This document shows positions 8,765-20,739 of a DNA stretch of 64,000 nucleotides, piece by piece. Source of the stretch: Polynucleobacter meluiroseus (GTDB lineage Bacteria; Pseudomonadota; Gammaproteobacteria; Burkholderiales; Burkholderiaceae). Location of the stretch: assembly GCF_900205755.1 (NCBI RefSeq), contig NZ_OANS01000001.1, forward strand, positions 310,001 to 374,000, in the 5' to 3' direction. The position numbers and the translations under genes were made by a program. Numbering within the stretch: position 1 is the first letter of the stretch; each line of letters starts with the position of its first letter. The notes beneath the pieces were generated by a model. The model was given only the letters and a program-made list of their open reading frames with translations. It searched no databases and was not told the origin of the DNA.

Positions 8765-10267
8765 TTAATCCTCTACAAAGGCCTCTTCGCGGGTCTTCTT
8801 AACCGCTGGCAAGGCGACGATGACTACTAGCAAGAGCGCAGCAATCAGCAATCCCAAAGACAGGGGGCGTGTGATGAAGGTTGTAAAGTCACCGCGGGAC
8901 AGGAGCAGGGCACGCCGGAAGTTCTCTTCCATCATTGGCCCCAAGATAAACCCAAGAAGCAAGGGCGGGGCTTCGCAACCCAATTTGGTAAAAAGATAGC
9001 CCACAATGCCAAAAGCAGCAGTGATGTATACGTCAAATACCGTGTTGTTTACTGTGTAGACACCAATACAACAAAATACCAAGATAGCGGGATACATGTA
9101 ACGGTAAGGAATTTTAAGTAACTTCACCCACATACCAATCAAGGGCAGGTTCAAAATGATCAGCATCATATTACCGATCCACATCGAGGCAATCAGACCC
9201 CAAAAGAGCGCTGGATTACTGGTCATTACCTGTGGACCTGGTTGGATGTTGTGAATGGTCATCGCCCCCACCATTAAAGCCATTACCGCGTTGGGTGGAA
9301 TGCCTAAGGTCAGCAAAGGGATAAACGAAGTTTGTGCTGCAGCATTGTTAGCAGACTCTGGTCCGGCCACACCCTCAATCGCACCCTTACCAAATTCATG
9401 ACTATATTTGGAAGACTTCTTTTCTACAGAGTAAGCGCCAAAAGCAGCTAAAGCAGCTCCCCCACCGGGCAGAATGCCCAAAATGGAGCCGATAGCGGTG
9501 CCGCGCAAGATAGATGGAATCATGCGCTTCACATCTTGCTTGGTTGGAATCATCGAGGTCACTTTATTCAGGAAGCCCTCATCCTCACCCTTTTTCTCGA
9601 GATTACCCATAATCTCCGCAAAACCAAATACCCCCATGGCGACACTTACAAAACCGATACCATCGCTCAGTTCTGGGATATCAAAGGCATAACGAGAAAC
9701 GCCAGAGTTCACATCAGTTCCAATGAGACCTAACAACAACCCGAGCACAATCATGCCAATTGCTTTAATTAAGGAACCCGAGGCCAGCACTACGGCACCA
9801 ATCAAACCCAACACCATCAGCGAAAAATATTCCGCAGGCCCAAATTTAAACGCTAGTTGAGAAAGCGGTGCGGCGAAGGCTGCCAGCACCAGCGTTGCAA
9901 CGCAACCCGCAAAGAAAGAGCCCATGCCCGCGGTAAAGAGGGCGACGCCAGCCCTACCATTTCTGGCCATTTGATAGCCATCAATGGCCGTGACCACCGA
10001 CGACGTTTCCCCCGGAATATTGAGCAAAATTGCCGTAGTCGACCCGCCATATTGGGAGCCATAGTAAATACCGGCCAACATAATTAGCGCTGCCGTTGGA
10101 GGCAAAGCGTAGGTTGCTGGCAGGAGCATGGCAATAGTTGCAATGGGACCCAAACCAGGAAGAACGCCGATTAAAGTGCCTAAGATGCACCCAATAAAGC
10201 AGTACATCAGATTCTGTAGAGTAAAAGCTGTATCGAAACCGAGCGCTAAATTGCTAAATAAGTCCAT
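8765..10267 (-). CDS. tctA: Tripartite tricarboxylate transporter, large permease TctA
   Basis: This 500-residue integral membrane protein is the large permease of a tripartite tricarboxylate transporter, which takes up citrate-like or other carboxylates with a periplasmic binding protein. It has about eleven hydrophobic segments. The family glycine/proline-rich loops [20 protein letters not shown] and [17 protein letters not shown] are seen, as is [16 protein letters not shown]. It lies 18 bp after tctB. The usual third gene, the binding protein tctC (Bug family), is not in this window, so the substrate cannot be guessed. Confidence 0.93.
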   Translation of the reverse strand: MDLFSNLALGFDTAFTLQNLMYCFIGCILGTLIGVLPGLGPIATIAMLLPATYALPPTAALIMLAGIYYGSQYGGSTTAILLNIPGETSSVVTAIDGYQMARNGRAGVALFTAGMGSFFAGCVATLVLAAFAAPLSQLAFKFGPAEYFSLMVLGLIGAVVLASGSLIKAIGMIVLGLLLGLIGTDVNSGVSRYAFDIPELSDGIGFVSVAMGVFGFAEIMGNLEKKGEDEGFLNKVTSMIPTKQDVKRMIPSILRGTAIGSILGILPGGGAALAAFGAYSVEKKSSKYSHEFGKGAIEGVAGPESANNAAAQTSFIPLLTLGIPPNAVMALMVGAMTIHNIQPGPQVMTSNPALFWGLIASMWIGNMMLIILNLPLIGMWVKLLKIPYRYMYPAILVFCCIGVYTVNNTVFDVYITAAFGIVGYLFTKLGCEAPPLLLGFILGPMMEENFRRALLLSRGDFTTFITRPLSLGLLIAALLLVVIVALPAVKKTREEAFVED

Positions 10268-10285
10268 TTTGAGTGTCTCGATTCG

Positions 10286-10744
10286 TTATTGTAAAAAGAA
10301 AGGGAGCAGTGGAAATTGCAGCTTGAGGCCTAAAACAAAGACAACATAGGTTGAAATTGCCAATACAGTGGCATTAACTAAGGTGCCCCTCCAGCTAAAT
10401 TCATGACTAGCACTAGCTGACATAAACACTAAAACTACGATCGCAACCGCAAATCCCATAATTGGCAATAACACTCCGTAAAGCACTACCGAACCCGTAA
10501 TCAAGCCAATCACTTTCCAATTGAATTGTGGAATCAATTCCACGAAAGCAGTAGCTTGCATAGACTTTACGAGAATGAAAAGGCCAATCACGGTCATGAG
10601 AATCCCCAAATAAAAGGGAAAATATCCAGGACCCATTTTGGCGGGGGTGCCCATGGGATATTGCAATGCGATGATGGTAAAAAATAAGCCAACCACCATA
10701 TACATGATCCCGGCACCAAAGTCTTTCTGATTGCGGATTTTCAA
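10286..10744 (-). CDS. tctB: Tripartite tricarboxylate transporter, small permease TctB
   Basis: This 152-residue small permease has four predicted membrane helices (MYMVVGLFFTIIALQYPMG; YFPFYLGILMTVIGLFILV; a pair after residue 75). The phrase GTPAKMGPGYFPFYLG is a TctB hallmark. The start is TTG at 10744, preceded at 6 nt by AGGAG on the minus strand, which supports this non-ATG start. It is followed by tctA. It divides the operon start from the divergent alaS. Confidence 0.9.
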   Translation of the reverse strand: MKIRNQKDFGAGIMYMVVGLFFTIIALQYPMGTPAKMGPGYFPFYLGILMTVIGLFILVKSMQATAFVELIPQFNWKVIGLITGSVVLYGVLLPIMGFAVAIVVLVFMSASASHEFSWRGTLVNATVLAISTYVVFVLGLKLQFPLLPFFLQ

Positions 10745-10865
10745 GCTATGCTCCTAATGGAATGGCTTTGAGGGCCAATTAATTTATCTATGGAATTGTA
10801 TGACAGTACTGGGTCGGTTTTACTAGGGTTTGCCCTTGACAGGTGCCAATGCGATAATCGTTTCT

Positions 10866-13490
10866 ATGAAAGTTTCTCAAATTCGCCAGGCCTATCTCGA
10901 GTTCTTCGCAGCTAGAGGCCACCAAATTGTTCCCTCCAGCCCAGTGGTACCAGGTGATGACCCTACTCTCCTGTTTACTAATGCGGGTATGAATCAATTT
11001 AAGGATGTCTTTTTGGGGTTCGATAAGCGCCCTTATCAGCGAGCTACTTCAGCACAAAAATGCATCCGTGCTGGCGGTAAACATAATGACTTGGATAATG
11101 TGGGCTACACCGCCCGCCACCACACCTTTTTTGAAATGCTGGGTAATTTCTCTTTTGGGGATTACTTCAAGCAAGACGCCATTCAATTTGCTTGGGACTT
11201 ATTAACGCAAGTTTTTAAACTGCCCCCAGAAAAGTTACTCGTTACTGTGTATGCAGAAGATGATGAAGCTTACGAGATTTGGAATAAGAAAATTGGCGTG
11301 CCTAGCGAACGCATTATTCGTATTGGTGACAATAAAGGCGCACGTTACGCTTCAGATAATTTTTGGATGATGGGCGATACCGGCCCGTGCGGCCCTTGTA
11401 CAGAAATTTTTTACGATCATGGCGAACATATTCCTGGAGGCCCACCCGGTAGTCCGGATGAAGATGGCGACCGCTTCATCGAAATCTGGAATAACGTCTT
11501 CATGCAATTTAATCGTGATGAAGCCGGCACGATGCACCCTTTGCCTAAACCGAGCGTCGATACTGGGATGGGTCTTGAGCGTATTGCGGCCGTCCTACAG
11601 CACGTGCATTCAAATTACGAAATTGATCTTTTTGTCAATCTAATATCAGCGGCAAAGCAGGCGGTTGATGCTGCTGGCGGAGAAAACTGTAATCCTGCCA
11701 GCCCCTCTTTGCGAGTGATTGCGGATCATATTCGCGCGTGTAGTTTTATTGTGGTCGATGGCGTCATCCCTGGAAATGCTGGTCGCGGCTACGTTCTGCG
11801 CCGGATAGCGCGCCGCGCAATACGGCATGGTTACAAACTGGGCGCTCGCAAGCCTTTTTTCTATCAGCTCGTACCCGCCTTAGTTAAAGAGATGGGTGAT
11901 GCTTATCCAGAATTACGCGCAGCACAAGATAAAGTGAGTGAAGTACTCAAGCAAGAAGAAGAGCGCTTCTTTCAAACCATTTCTAACGGTATGGAGATTC
12001 TGGAGAGTGCTCTTGCTGGAGGTGCTCAAACATTGGATGGCGATACCGCCTTCCGTTTACATGACACATTTGGCTTTCCTTTGGATTTAACTGCGGATGT
12101 TTGCCGCGAGCGTGAAGTTGCAGTTGATGCCGCTGGATTTGAAATCGCCATGCAAAAACAACGCAATCAAGCTAGAGCCGCTGGTAAATTCAAGATGGTT
12201 CAAGGCTTGGAATACTCGGGTAAGCCGACCCTTTTTCACGGCTACGACACAGAGAAATTTGAAGGCTCCACAGTACTGGCTTTATATGTTGATGGCACTT
12301 CAATGTCGTCGATCAAAGCCGGAGAGGCGGCAGTAGTGGTGTTAGATAACACCCCTTTTTATGCCGAGTCCGGCGGTCAGGTAGGGGATCGCGGCGAGTT
12401 GTTTAATGAGCTTAGTCATTTTGCTGTGGAAGATACCTTTAAGATTCAGGCAGAGGTGTTTGGTCATCAAGGTGAACTCATTGAGGGGACGCTTGCAGTT
12501 GGCGACACGCTCAACGCGACCGTTGATCATCAACAACGAATCGACATCATGCGTAACCACAGTGCTACCCACTTGTTACACAAGGCATTACGCGAAGTAC
12601 TGGGAGACCATGTGCAGCAAAAAGGATCCTTGGTAGATGCAGGTAAGACACGCTTTGACTTTACCCATCAAGCGCCCGTAAGTGCAGAGCAAATTCGTGC
12701 GATAGAGAATTTGGTCAACGCGGAGATTTTGCTCAATACTGCCACCTCTGGAAAAGTGATGTCATTAGAGGATGCTCAGCAGACCGGCGCCACTATGCTC
12801 TTTGGCGAAAAGTACGGTGATGAAGTGCGCGTCCTAGAAATTGGTAGCTCTAAAGAGCTTTGTGGGGGCACGCACGTTGGTCGCACGGGAGATATTGGCC
12901 ATCTCAAAGTGACTTCAGAGAGTGGTGTAGCTGCAGGTATTCGTAGAGTGGAAGCAGTGACAGGCCGCAATGCATTGCAGTTTGTACAGGGCCTAGAAGA
13001 CAGCTTGAACGCAGCAGCCAGTGTCCTGAAAACACATCCTGCCGACCTAGTGAATCGGGTAACTCAACTACAGGAAAGTTTGCGCTTAGCTGAGCGAGAG
13101 TTAGATAAAGTGAATTCAAAATTAGCAGCTAGCCAAGGTGACGAGTTGGCAACGCAAGCGATTGATATTCATGGCCTGAAAGTGTTAACTGCTCGCTTAG
13201 ATGAGGCTGACGCTCAAGCGCTGCGGGAAACGATGGATGCCCTCAAAGGCAAACTCAAAACCGCCGCCATCGTGCTCGCTTCAGTTCAAGGAGACAAAGT
13301 AAGCTTAATCGCGGGCGTTACCGCAGATTCGATTCAGAAAATCAAGGCTGGTGACCTAGTAAATTTTGTAGCTCAGCAGGTCGGCGGTAAGGGTGGTGGC
13401 AAGCCAGAAATGGCAATGGCTGGTGGCAATGACGCCTCGCAATTGGATACTGCATTAGCAAGCGTCAAAGACTGGATTGCGAATCAATGA
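10866..13490 (+). CDS. alaS: Alanyl-tRNA synthetase
   Basis: This 874-residue class II synthetase charges tRNA-Ala and edits Ser/Gly errors. Seen in order: the N-terminal catalytic core ([20 protein letters not shown], the motif 1-2 area [35 protein letters not shown]), the tRNA-recognition part, the editing domain with HxxxH in [12 protein letters not shown] and [13 protein letters not shown], and the C-Ala domain ending in [15 protein letters not shown] chose the ATG at 10866 ([10 protein letters not shown]). The last 4 bp overlap the start of the next gene (ATGA), so the two are translationally coupled. Confidence 0.98.
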   Translation: MKVSQIRQAYLEFFAARGHQIVPSSPVVPGDDPTLLFTNAGMNQFKDVFLGFDKRPYQRATSAQKCIRAGGKHNDLDNVGYTARHHTFFEMLGNFSFGDYFKQDAIQFAWDLLTQVFKLPPEKLLVTVYAEDDEAYEIWNKKIGVPSERIIRIGDNKGARYASDNFWMMGDTGPCGPCTEIFYDHGEHIPGGPPGSPDEDGDRFIEIWNNVFMQFNRDEAGTMHPLPKPSVDTGMGLERIAAVLQHVHSNYEIDLFVNLISAAKQAVDAAGGENCNPASPSLRVIADHIRACSFIVVDGVIPGNAGRGYVLRRIARRAIRHGYKLGARKPFFYQLVPALVKEMGDAYPELRAAQDKVSEVLKQEEERFFQTISNGMEILESALAGGAQTLDGDTAFRLHDTFGFPLDLTADVCREREVAVDAAGFEIAMQKQRNQARAAGKFKMVQGLEYSGKPTLFHGYDTEKFEGSTVLALYVDGTSMSSIKAGEAAVVVLDNTPFYAESGGQVGDRGELFNELSHFAVEDTFKIQAEVFGHQGELIEGTLAVGDTLNATVDHQQRIDIMRNHSATHLLHKALREVLGDHVQQKGSLVDAGKTRFDFTHQAPVSAEQIRAIENLVNAEILLNTATSGKVMSLEDAQQTGATMLFGEKYGDEVRVLEIGSSKELCGGTHVGRTGDIGHLKVTSESGVAAGIRRVEAVTGRNALQFVQGLEDSLNAAASVLKTHPADLVNRVTQLQESLRLAERELDKVNSKLAASQGDELATQAIDIHGLKVLTARLDEADAQALRETMDALKGKLKTAAIVLASVQGDKVSLIAGVTADSIQKIKAGDLVNFVAQQVGGKGGGKPEMAMAGGNDASQLDTALASVKDWIANQ

Positions 13491-13726
13491 ACAACACTAT
13501 CGCTTTTAATCTAGAAGTGGATGCCATCGGTATGACTTGCCCATTGCCAATCTTGCGTACAAAGAAGGCATTGTCCACAATGCAGTCAGGTGAAATATTG
13601 AAGATCAAAGCGACAGACGCTGGCGCTGCTCATGACTTTCCTGCATTTGCAAAACAGACTGGCAACGAACTGCTCTCGAGCAGTACTGAGGGTAACGTTT
13701 TAATCTTCTTTATGAAAAGAAGATAA
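13487..13726 (+). CDS. TusA-family sulfurtransferase
   Basis: This 79-residue protein has the SirA/TusA fold. The sulfur-carrying cysteine lies in the family motif [12 protein letters not shown] (CPxP) near residue 19, followed by [22 protein letters not shown]. TusA-type proteins relay persulfide sulfur for tRNA thiolation or other sulfur transfers. The C-terminus ends with the usual FFMKRR strand. It overlaps alaS by 4 bp. Whether it is TusA proper or a paralog in general sulfur trafficking is not resolved by sequence alone. Confidence 0.88.
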   Translation: MNNTIAFNLEVDAIGMTCPLPILRTKKALSTMQSGEILKIKATDAGAAHDFPAFAKQTGNELLSSSTEGNVLIFFMKRR

Positions 13727-13737
13727 GCCTCAGTAAA

Positions 13738-14625
13738 TTACTTAAGGAAGACTCGGCTCTTAAGGTACTCTGCAAAATCGGCGCTGAGCTCGGGGTGACG
13801 CAGTGCAAATTCAATCGAGGCTTTGAGGTATCCGAGCTTGCTGCCGCAGTCATAGCGTACGCCATCATATTCATAGGCAAAAACAGGCTGCTCTTTTAAC
13901 AGTGAGGCAATCGCATCCGTGAGCTGAATTTCTCCACCAGCACCAGGTTTGAGATTGCGAATATGTTTAAAAATATCTGAAGAAAGAACATAGCGTCCAA
14001 CGACGGCTAAGTTAGAGGGCGCGTCTTGAGGCTGTGGTTTTTCAACAATGCCGTCAAGGCGATAAATGCCTTTGCTGACCTCAGGGCCAGACACAATGCC
14101 GTAAGAGCTGCTTTTGGAGGGATCAATTTTCTCAACCGCAACAACAGATCCGTTCTGCTTTTTAAAGACATCCACCATTTGCTGGATTACGGCTGGTTTC
14201 CCATCCAATAAGTCATCCGCCAAAATAATAGCGAAAGGCTCATCGCGCACGAGTTTTTCAGCGCAAAGTACTGCGTGACCCAAGCCTAAAGCCTCTGGTT
14301 GTCTGACATAAACGCAGTCAACGTGACTTGGTTTCACGCTGCGGACGATTTCAAGCAAGGCAGTTTTATTCTTCGCTTCGAGCTCGGCTTCTAATTCATA
14401 AGACTTATCAAAGTGATCCTCAATAGCGCGCTTGCTACGACCAGTCACAAAAATCATTTCCGTAATACCAGCGGCAATCGCTTCTTCCACTGCGTACTGA
14501 ATGAGCGGCTTATCCACGACATTCAACATTTCTTTTGGACTCGCCTTCGTGGCAGGCAAAAAGCGTGTGCCTAAACCGGCAACAGGAAAAACTGCTTTGG
14601 TAACCACATTGGTATTCAGGGACAT
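13738..14625 (-). CDS. galU: UTP--glucose-1-phosphate uridylyltransferase
   Basis: This 295-residue nucleotidyltransferase makes UDP-glucose for envelope and exopolysaccharide synthesis. The nucleotide-binding signature reads VFPVAGLGTRFLPATKASPKEML. Other family stretches are IQYAVEEAIAAGI, FVTGRSKRAIEDHFD, FAIILADDLLDGKPAVI and GRYVLSSDIF. I took the ATG at 14625 (MSLNTN); an upstream GTG at 14637 is also possible. It lies just downstream of valS on the same strand (19 bp gap). Confidence 0.95.
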   Translation of the reverse strand: MSLNTNVVTKAVFPVAGLGTRFLPATKASPKEMLNVVDKPLIQYAVEEAIAAGITEMIFVTGRSKRAIEDHFDKSYELEAELEAKNKTALLEIVRSVKPSHVDCVYVRQPEALGLGHAVLCAEKLVRDEPFAIILADDLLDGKPAVIQQMVDVFKKQNGSVVAVEKIDPSKSSSYGIVSGPEVSKGIYRLDGIVEKPQPQDAPSNLAVVGRYVLSSDIFKHIRNLKPGAGGEIQLTDAIASLLKEQPVFAYEYDGVRYDCGSKLGYLKASIEFALRHPELSADFAEYLKSRVFLK

Positions 14626-14644
14626 TTTGAAGTTCACTTTCTTG

Positions 14645-17554
14645 TTATTTCAATCGCTCTAATTGCGCAATCAACTTTGCATGACTCTGCTCAAATCCGG
14701 CGAGCCGTTGCTTTTCTTGGACAACTACTTCCTCGGGCGCCCGAGCTACAAAACTTTCGTTACTTAGTTTACTGTGTGCTTTGGTAATCTCACAAGAAAG
14801 TCGCTCAATTTCTTTGCTTAAGCGTGTCTTTTCTGCCGCTACATCCACCTCAATCTTGAGTAGTAGTTTTATACTGCCAACCAAAGCGATTGGGGCATCA
14901 GGTGCCTCTTTTTCAAGACTCGCTTCGTCTTGGTAAATTTTCACTTCAGATAATTTTGCAAGGGCAGTTAAATACGGGCTGACTTCCTTTAAGAAGGCTT
15001 CGGAACCACTGATCCATAAGGGAACTTTGAGGGCGGGGGAGACTTGCATTTCACCACGTAGATTTCGGCAGGCATCCACAATGGCTTTTACTTCAGCAAC
15101 CCATGCCTCACTAGCTTCATCGATCTTATCTGTTTGCGCAACTGGATAAGGTTGCATCGCAATGGACTGTTTAGGCTGATCCAATAGCGCTTTGCCAGTC
15201 ATTGGCCCGACGGTTTGCCACAACGTTTCTGTAATAAAAGGAATCAGTGGGTGCGCCATACGCAGGATAGTTTCCAAGACACGTAAGAGGGTGCGGCGGG
15301 TTGCGCGCTGTTGCGCGGGAGTGCCTGTTTGGAGTTGGACTTTGGCTAGCTCTAAATACCAATCGCAGTATTCATCCCAAATGAACTGATAGATGCTGGT
15401 GGCGATGTTGTCGAAACGATAGTTCTCAAAGCCCTTCGCAACATCGGCTTCTGTCTTTTGCAAAATAGATACGATCCATTTGTCAGCAGGGGAGAAGTCA
15501 AGCTCACCTTCCGGACCGCATTGCGCATCGCAGGGAGCGAAACCATTCTCCGCTGGGGTACCAGGGCAATTCATCAACACAAAGCGTGTGGCATTCCAAA
15601 GCTTATTGCAGAAATTGCGATACCCTTCACAACGCTTTTGGTCGAAGTTGATATTGCGACCTAAAGAGGCGAGCGAAGCAAAGGTAAAGCGGAGAGCATC
15701 GGTACCGAATGCAGGAATTCCTTCAGGAAACTCTTTCTTGGTTTTCTTGCCGATGCTCTCGGCTTGCCTGGGATTCATAAGGCCAGAGGTTCTCTTGGCA
15801 AGCAGTTCCTCGAGCGTGATGCCATCGATTAAATCAATCGGATCCAAAGTATTGCCTTTGGATTTACTCATCTTTTGCCCTTCGGAGTCGCGCACTAAAC
15901 CATGCACATATACCGTATGAAAGGGTACCTTCCCAGTGAAATGACAGGTCATCATGACCATGCGCGCCACCCAGAAGAAAATGATGTCAAAACCCGTCAC
16001 CAATACTGAAGAGGGTAAGAAATGCTCAAGCGCGGGCGTTTTTTCAGGCCAGCCCAAGGAGCTAAAAGGAACTAGCGCCGAGCTAAACCACGTATCTAAG
16101 ACATCTGGGTCGCGCATGAGCTTGCCTGAATAGCCAGCCTGCGTTGCCTTAGCTTGAGCCTCTGTTTCAGAGCGCGCGACAAAAATCTGGCCCTCTTCGC
16201 CATACCAAGCCGGAATTTGGTGGCCCCACCAAAGTTGGCGTGAGATACACCAATCCTGAATATTCTCTAGCCATTGGGTATAGGTGCTGATCCAGTTTTC
16301 CGGAATGAGTTTGATATCCCCTTTGACCACCGCATCTAGCGCTGCACCCGCAATGGATGAGCCTGGCTGATATTGATTATCCGGACTGGGTTTAGACATC
16401 GCTACAAACCATTGATCTGTGAGCATAGGCTCAATGATGGTTTGGGTGCGATCTCCCCTAGGAACCATTAACTGGTGAGGCAATACTTTTTCTAGCAGTC
16501 CAGCGCTCTCTAAATCTGCAACGACTTGTTTGCGAGCAACAAAACGATCCATACCTTGATATGCAATTGGAGCGCTCTCATTAATCTTCGCATCTAGAGT
16601 GAGAATATTGATGAGAGGTAATTGATGCCGCTGACCAACTGCATAGTCGTTAAAGTCATGGGCTGGGGTTACCTTCACTACACCAGTACCAAAGGCGACA
16701 TCGACGTAATCATCTGCAATGATCGGAATCTGGCGATCACACAATGGCAGGTTAACGAATTGACCAATGAGGTGTTGATAGCGCTCATCAGTAGGATTGA
16801 CCATGACCGCAACGTCGCCTAGAAGGGTTTCCGGGCGGGTAGTAGCAACAGTTAAATGACCTGAGCCATCCGCAAGTGGATAGCGGATATGCCACATAAA
16901 GCCAGATTCTTCTTCACTTACTACCTCTAGATCGGAAACAGCAGTACCTAACACGGGATCCCAATTAACCAAGCGTTTGCCACGATAAATTAAGCCTTGT
17001 TCATGCAGCGTGACGAAGACTTCCACCACCGCTTTGGACATCTTGCTATCCATCGTGAAATATTCTTTCGCCCAATCAATCGAGGCGCCCAAGCGTCTAA
17101 TCTGACGTGTGATCGTAGATCCAGAGGTTTCTTTCCATTCCCACACTTTTTCTAAGAACTTTTCACGACCCAAGTCATGGCGAGAGATTTTTTGGGCATC
17201 GAGTTGGCGCTCGACCACAATTTGGGTGGCAATGCCAGCGTGGTCAGTACCCGGTACCCACAAGGTATTTTTGCCAGACATGCGGGCATGACGGATCAGG
17301 CCATCCATGATGGTTTGGTTAAAAGCATGTCCCATATGTAAGGTGCCGGTGACATTGGGAGGGGGTAGCTGAATCGAAAACCCTTCTTTGCCCTCGTCCA
17401 TAGAGGCGTCAGCGATACCGCGGTGCTCCCATTCTGGGCCCCAATAAGCTTCTATTGGTGCAGGTTCGTAGGATTTAGCGAGGTGATCTGCAGGGCTAGC
17501 ATTTCCGGCAGGGCTGGTCACTGGTGTTTTAGGGGTATTAGAAGCATTTAGCAT
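14645..17554 (-). CDS. valS: Valyl-tRNA synthetase
   Basis: This 969-residue class I synthetase charges tRNA-Val. HIGH-type motif: [22 protein letters not shown] motif: [14 protein letters not shown]. The CP1 editing domain contains [15 protein letters not shown]. The anticodon-binding domain and a C-terminal coiled coil ([16 protein letters not shown]...) follow. I chose the ATG at 17554 ([10 protein letters not shown]), with a poorly conserved 35-residue lead; an open frame reaches 17665 but would run into the divergent uvrD gene. The 24-bp divergent gap with uvrD is very short for two promoters. Confidence 0.97.
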   Translation of the reverse strand: MLNASNTPKTPVTSPAGNASPADHLAKSYEPAPIEAYWGPEWEHRGIADASMDEGKEGFSIQLPPPNVTGTLHMGHAFNQTIMDGLIRHARMSGKNTLWVPGTDHAGIATQIVVERQLDAQKISRHDLGREKFLEKVWEWKETSGSTITRQIRRLGASIDWAKEYFTMDSKMSKAVVEVFVTLHEQGLIYRGKRLVNWDPVLGTAVSDLEVVSEEESGFMWHIRYPLADGSGHLTVATTRPETLLGDVAVMVNPTDERYQHLIGQFVNLPLCDRQIPIIADDYVDVAFGTGVVKVTPAHDFNDYAVGQRHQLPLINILTLDAKINESAPIAYQGMDRFVARKQVVADLESAGLLEKVLPHQLMVPRGDRTQTIIEPMLTDQWFVAMSKPSPDNQYQPGSSIAGAALDAVVKGDIKLIPENWISTYTQWLENIQDWCISRQLWWGHQIPAWYGEEGQIFVARSETEAQAKATQAGYSGKLMRDPDVLDTWFSSALVPFSSLGWPEKTPALEHFLPSSVLVTGFDIIFFWVARMVMMTCHFTGKVPFHTVYVHGLVRDSEGQKMSKSKGNTLDPIDLIDGITLEELLAKRTSGLMNPRQAESIGKKTKKEFPEGIPAFGTDALRFTFASLASLGRNINFDQKRCEGYRNFCNKLWNATRFVLMNCPGTPAENGFAPCDAQCGPEGELDFSPADKWIVSILQKTEADVAKGFENYRFDNIATSIYQFIWDEYCDWYLELAKVQLQTGTPAQQRATRRTLLRVLETILRMAHPLIPFITETLWQTVGPMTGKALLDQPKQSIAMQPYPVAQTDKIDEASEAWVAEVKAIVDACRNLRGEMQVSPALKVPLWISGSEAFLKEVSPYLTALAKLSEVKIYQDEASLEKEAPDAPIALVGSIKLLLKIEVDVAAEKTRLSKEIERLSCEITKAHSKLSNESFVARAPEEVVVQEKQRLAGFEQSHAKLIAQLERLK

Positions 17555-17578
17555 AAGAGGCAAATTATAATTGGGACG

Positions 17579-19960
17579 ATGTATACAGACTTGCTCGCAA
17601 ACCTCAATCCAGAACAGGGTGAGGCAGTAACCCTTCCTCCCGTCAACGAACATGGTCAAGCCCAATCCGCTTTGATCTTAGCAGGGGCGGGTAGCGGTAA
17701 GACACGTGTACTGACTACCCGGATCGCCTGGTTGATTCAAACCGGTCAAGTATCCCCTATTGGCGTCCTAGCCGTCACCTTTACCAATAAGGCTGCTAAA
17801 GAGATGATGGTGCGTTTAAGTGCCATGCTTCCAATTAATACGCGTGGCATGTGGATTGGCACCTTCCACGGCTTATGCAATCGTTTATTGCGGGCTCATC
17901 ACAAAGAAGCGGGTTTGCCGTCTACCTTTCAGATTTTGGACACGCAGGATCAACTTTCCGCTATTAAGCGCCTCCTCAAGGGCCTAAAGGTGGACGATGA
18001 GAAATATCCCCCCAAGCAATTGCAATACTTTATTGCGCATGCCAAAGAGCGTGGGCAGCGAGCCCGTGAGCTAGCTGTGGGAGATGATTTCCAAGCCAAG
18101 ATGGCGCAGTTATATGAGGCCTATGATGCGCAGTGCCAGCGCGAGGGAGTGGTGGATTTTGCCGAGCTCTTGCTCCGCAGCTATGAATTACTCAAACATA
18201 ATGAGGCGATTCGCACTCATTACCAAGAGCGTTTCCGTCATATCTTAATTGATGAGTTTCAAGACACTAACGCCTTGCAATACGCCTGGTTGAAATTACT
18301 CTCTGGGCATGACGGCAGCCCTGTGAACGTCAGCGGCGCTGGCACTAGTGCCGTTTTTGCGGTTGGAGACGATGACCAAAGTATTTACGCCTTCCGCGGC
18401 GCCGATGTTGAAAACATGCGTCTTTATGAGAAACAGTTTCATCCTCTAATGGTGAAGTTGGAGCAGAACTATCGCTCGCATGGACATATCTTAGATACCG
18501 CCAATCATCTCATTGCAAACAATTCTGAGCGCTTAGGAAAAAACTTGCGCACGGATGCCGGACATGGTGAATTAGTCCGCATTTACGATGCTCCAAGTGA
18601 TCATGCCGAAGCGGCTTGGCTCATCGAAGAAATTAAAGCATTGGTTAGCAGCGGTATTAAGCGTACCGAGATTGCCTTGCTCTATAGAAGTAACGCGCAA
18701 TCACGCATTATTGAGCACGCCTTGTTCTCCGCGGCTATTCCATATCGGGTCTACGGCGGCTTGCGCTTTTTCGAGCGCGCTGAAATTAAGCATGCCCTAG
18801 CCTACCTGCGTCTCTTAGAAAATCCTAACGATGACACCTCTTTTTCGCGCGTGGTGAACTTTCCAACCCGCGGCATTGGTGCGCGCTCAATTGAAGCTGT
18901 ACAAGATGCTGCACGAGCACAGCAATGCTCTTTATATTTAGCCTGTTCCACATTGGATGGAAAAGCTGGCTCGGCGCTTGGAGGCTTCGTACGCCTAGTG
19001 GATCATATGCGTGAAGCCACACGTCACAACACCTTGCCTGAAACCGTTGAATTCGTAATTCAACATAGCGGCTTGATCCAACACTACCTTTCGGAGCGCG
19101 AAGGACAAGACCGCGTAGAAAACTTACAAGAACTCATTAACGCTGCTACTGCCTTCATCGCTGAAGAAGGTTACGGGCAGGATGCTGCCGCTGCTATGTT
19201 GCCTGGAGAAAATAGTCCAGGCGCAGTAGAGGTCTCACCACTGGCCGCCTTTTTATCTCATGCCTCATTAGAAGCAGGTGACAACCAAGCGCAAGCGGGG
19301 CAAGATGCAGTGCAATTGATGACGGTCCATTCTGCTAAGGGGCTTGAGTTCACCTCGGTATTTATTACTGGGCTTGAGGAAGGCTTATTTCCGCACGAGA
19401 ACAGTATTAATGAACTCAATGGCCTAGAAGAAGAGCGCCGTCTAATGTATGTTGCCATTACACGCGCTAAGGAGCGCTTGTATCTCTCCCATACCCAATC
19501 CCGCATGCTGCATGGCCAAGTGCGCTACAACATGCCATCACGTTTCTTAGAGGAGTTGCCAACCGATTCCTTGAAATGGCTCACTCCAAAAGCGAAGGAT
19601 GCGCGTTGGGGTGGCGGTAATTCAGGGCGAAGTTCTGGTTCTACTTGGCAGGATGTTTACACCCGCCAACGCGAATCAGAATCCAATGATTTCTTTGACT
19701 CAGGCAGTGAGCGTGAGAGACCGGCTAAACAGTTGGGTCGCGTTGGTTCGGCTGCTACATCGGTTCGCAGGATGGCGTCACCGCCAAGAGGAAACTATCC
19801 CTTCACCATTGGGCAAAATGTCTTTCACACCAAGTTTGGCGAGGGGCGTGTAACCAGCTTAGAGGGTAATGATGCTGATGCACGTGCGCAGGTGAATTTC
19901 AAGCGACACGGTGTGAAGTGGTTACAACTCAGTATTGCCAAACTGGCGGCTGTAGACTAA
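17579..19960 (+). CDS. uvrD: ATP-dependent DNA helicase UvrD/PcrA type
   Basis: This 793-residue superfamily 1A 3'-5' helicase acts in nucleotide-excision and mismatch repair. Seen are the Q motif (LNPEQGEAV), Walker A ([14 protein letters not shown]), motif Ia ([11 protein letters not shown]), Walker B ([14 protein letters not shown]), motif III ([14 protein letters not shown]), motif IV (LEQNYRS), motif V ([11 protein letters not shown]) and motif VI ([14 protein letters not shown]). After a low-complexity linker ([11 protein letters not shown]...) comes a C-terminal Tudor-like domain ([22 protein letters not shown]). Its last 4 bp overlap the convergent membrane-protein gene. Confidence 0.94.
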   Translation: MYTDLLANLNPEQGEAVTLPPVNEHGQAQSALILAGAGSGKTRVLTTRIAWLIQTGQVSPIGVLAVTFTNKAAKEMMVRLSAMLPINTRGMWIGTFHGLCNRLLRAHHKEAGLPSTFQILDTQDQLSAIKRLLKGLKVDDEKYPPKQLQYFIAHAKERGQRARELAVGDDFQAKMAQLYEAYDAQCQREGVVDFAELLLRSYELLKHNEAIRTHYQERFRHILIDEFQDTNALQYAWLKLLSGHDGSPVNVSGAGTSAVFAVGDDDQSIYAFRGADVENMRLYEKQFHPLMVKLEQNYRSHGHILDTANHLIANNSERLGKNLRTDAGHGELVRIYDAPSDHAEAAWLIEEIKALVSSGIKRTEIALLYRSNAQSRIIEHALFSAAIPYRVYGGLRFFERAEIKHALAYLRLLENPNDDTSFSRVVNFPTRGIGARSIEAVQDAARAQQCSLYLACSTLDGKAGSALGGFVRLVDHMREATRHNTLPETVEFVIQHSGLIQHYLSEREGQDRVENLQELINAATAFIAEEGYGQDAAAAMLPGENSPGAVEVSPLAAFLSHASLEAGDNQAQAGQDAVQLMTVHSAKGLEFTSVFITGLEEGLFPHENSINELNGLEEERRLMYVAITRAKERLYLSHTQSRMLHGQVRYNMPSRFLEELPTDSLKWLTPKAKDARWGGGNSGRSSGSTWQDVYTRQRESESNDFFDSGSERERPAKQLGRVGSAATSVRRMASPPRGNYPFTIGQNVFHTKFGEGRVTSLEGNDADARAQVNFKRHGVKWLQLSIAKLAAVD

Positions 19961-20739
19961 ACCAAGAGCGTGCTGGTTTCGTTCTCGGCAAGGCAGGCCT
20001 TCCAGGCGGCAAAGAAGGAGCAATGCATGACAGTTAAGCTCAGCAAAGTGATGGGGGTGTTTAGGTAGGAGGCAACTTGAACCAAGTCCAGTGCCTCAAA
20101 AAATGCGCCGATCGAGAAGGGTATGGCAACTAAAGCCACACCTAAGATCAGTAAGTACACCAAAAAGGCACCACGGTTTGCCCAGCAAGCCAGCCAGCTT
20201 GAAAATAGGGCTTGAGGTACAGACATGTCAGACCAGGCCACTAGCACTGGTGAGAACCACATCAGCATGCCAATCGGCACGTACAACAAGCTGCCCATAC
20301 AAAAGATCAAATACAACTGATTCATTGCTTCAGGACTAATCGGTTTATCGCTTGTTACGAGCGGTATGAGAAGTTCCACGTCTACTAGAAAACTTAAAAT
20401 GAAACTGAGTACCAGTATGAGGGCGGTGTACACCAACCCCAGTTGCAAGATGCGCCTACGAATTAACGGCGAGGCTTGTAGTGCCGCTAAGTAAACGGAT
20501 GGACGTATCCGCTCTTTTTGGATCGCTTGACGACAGGCCGTCATAAAACCCACTGATAAGGTGGGCGTAAAAAGTAATACGATAAAGACCCCGATGATAG
20601 GGACAAGTACCGCGAGTTGCGCAGCCAAAACATACATGAATACCAGCATTAAAAAGCCAAGGGGATTTTGCTTAAACAGCCAAATTCCTTGACGTATCCA
20701 GATATAACCTTCTTTGGCTGCAACGACGTGTAGTTTCAT
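19957..20739 (-). CDS. BPSS1780 family multi-pass membrane protein
   Basis: This 260-residue inner-membrane protein has about six hydrophobic segments (for example PLGFLMLVFMYVLAAQLAVL, LVYTALILVLSFILSFLV, GAFLVYLLILGVALVAI). The start, with WIRQGIWLFKQNPLGFL, is typical of the BPSS1780 family of Burkholderiales, whose function is unknown. It overlaps the upstream thrB by 4 bp on the same strand, a conserved pairing that implies cotranscription. The 3' end overlaps uvrD by 4 bp. Confidence 0.75.
   Translation of the reverse strand: MKLHVVAAKEGYIWIRQGIWLFKQNPLGFLMLVFMYVLAAQLAVLVPIIGVFIVLLFTPTLSVGFMTACRQAIQKERIRPSVYLAALQASPLIRRRILQLGLVYTALILVLSFILSFLVDVELLIPLVTSDKPISPEAMNQLYLIFCMGSLLYVPIGMLMWFSPVLVAWSDMSVPQALFSSWLACWANRGAFLVYLLILGVALVAIPFSIGAFFEALDLVQVASYLNTPITLLSLTVMHCSFFAAWKACLAENETSTLLV

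Noticed and set aside
10836-10858. TTGACA plus GATAAT as the alaS promoter
   Set aside because: The spacing is 11 nt, too short for sigma-70, and the correct spacing would place the -10 against the start codon.
15480-15920. 146-residue plus-strand frame inside valS
   Set aside because: Antisense shadow of valS; no domain and no ribosome site.
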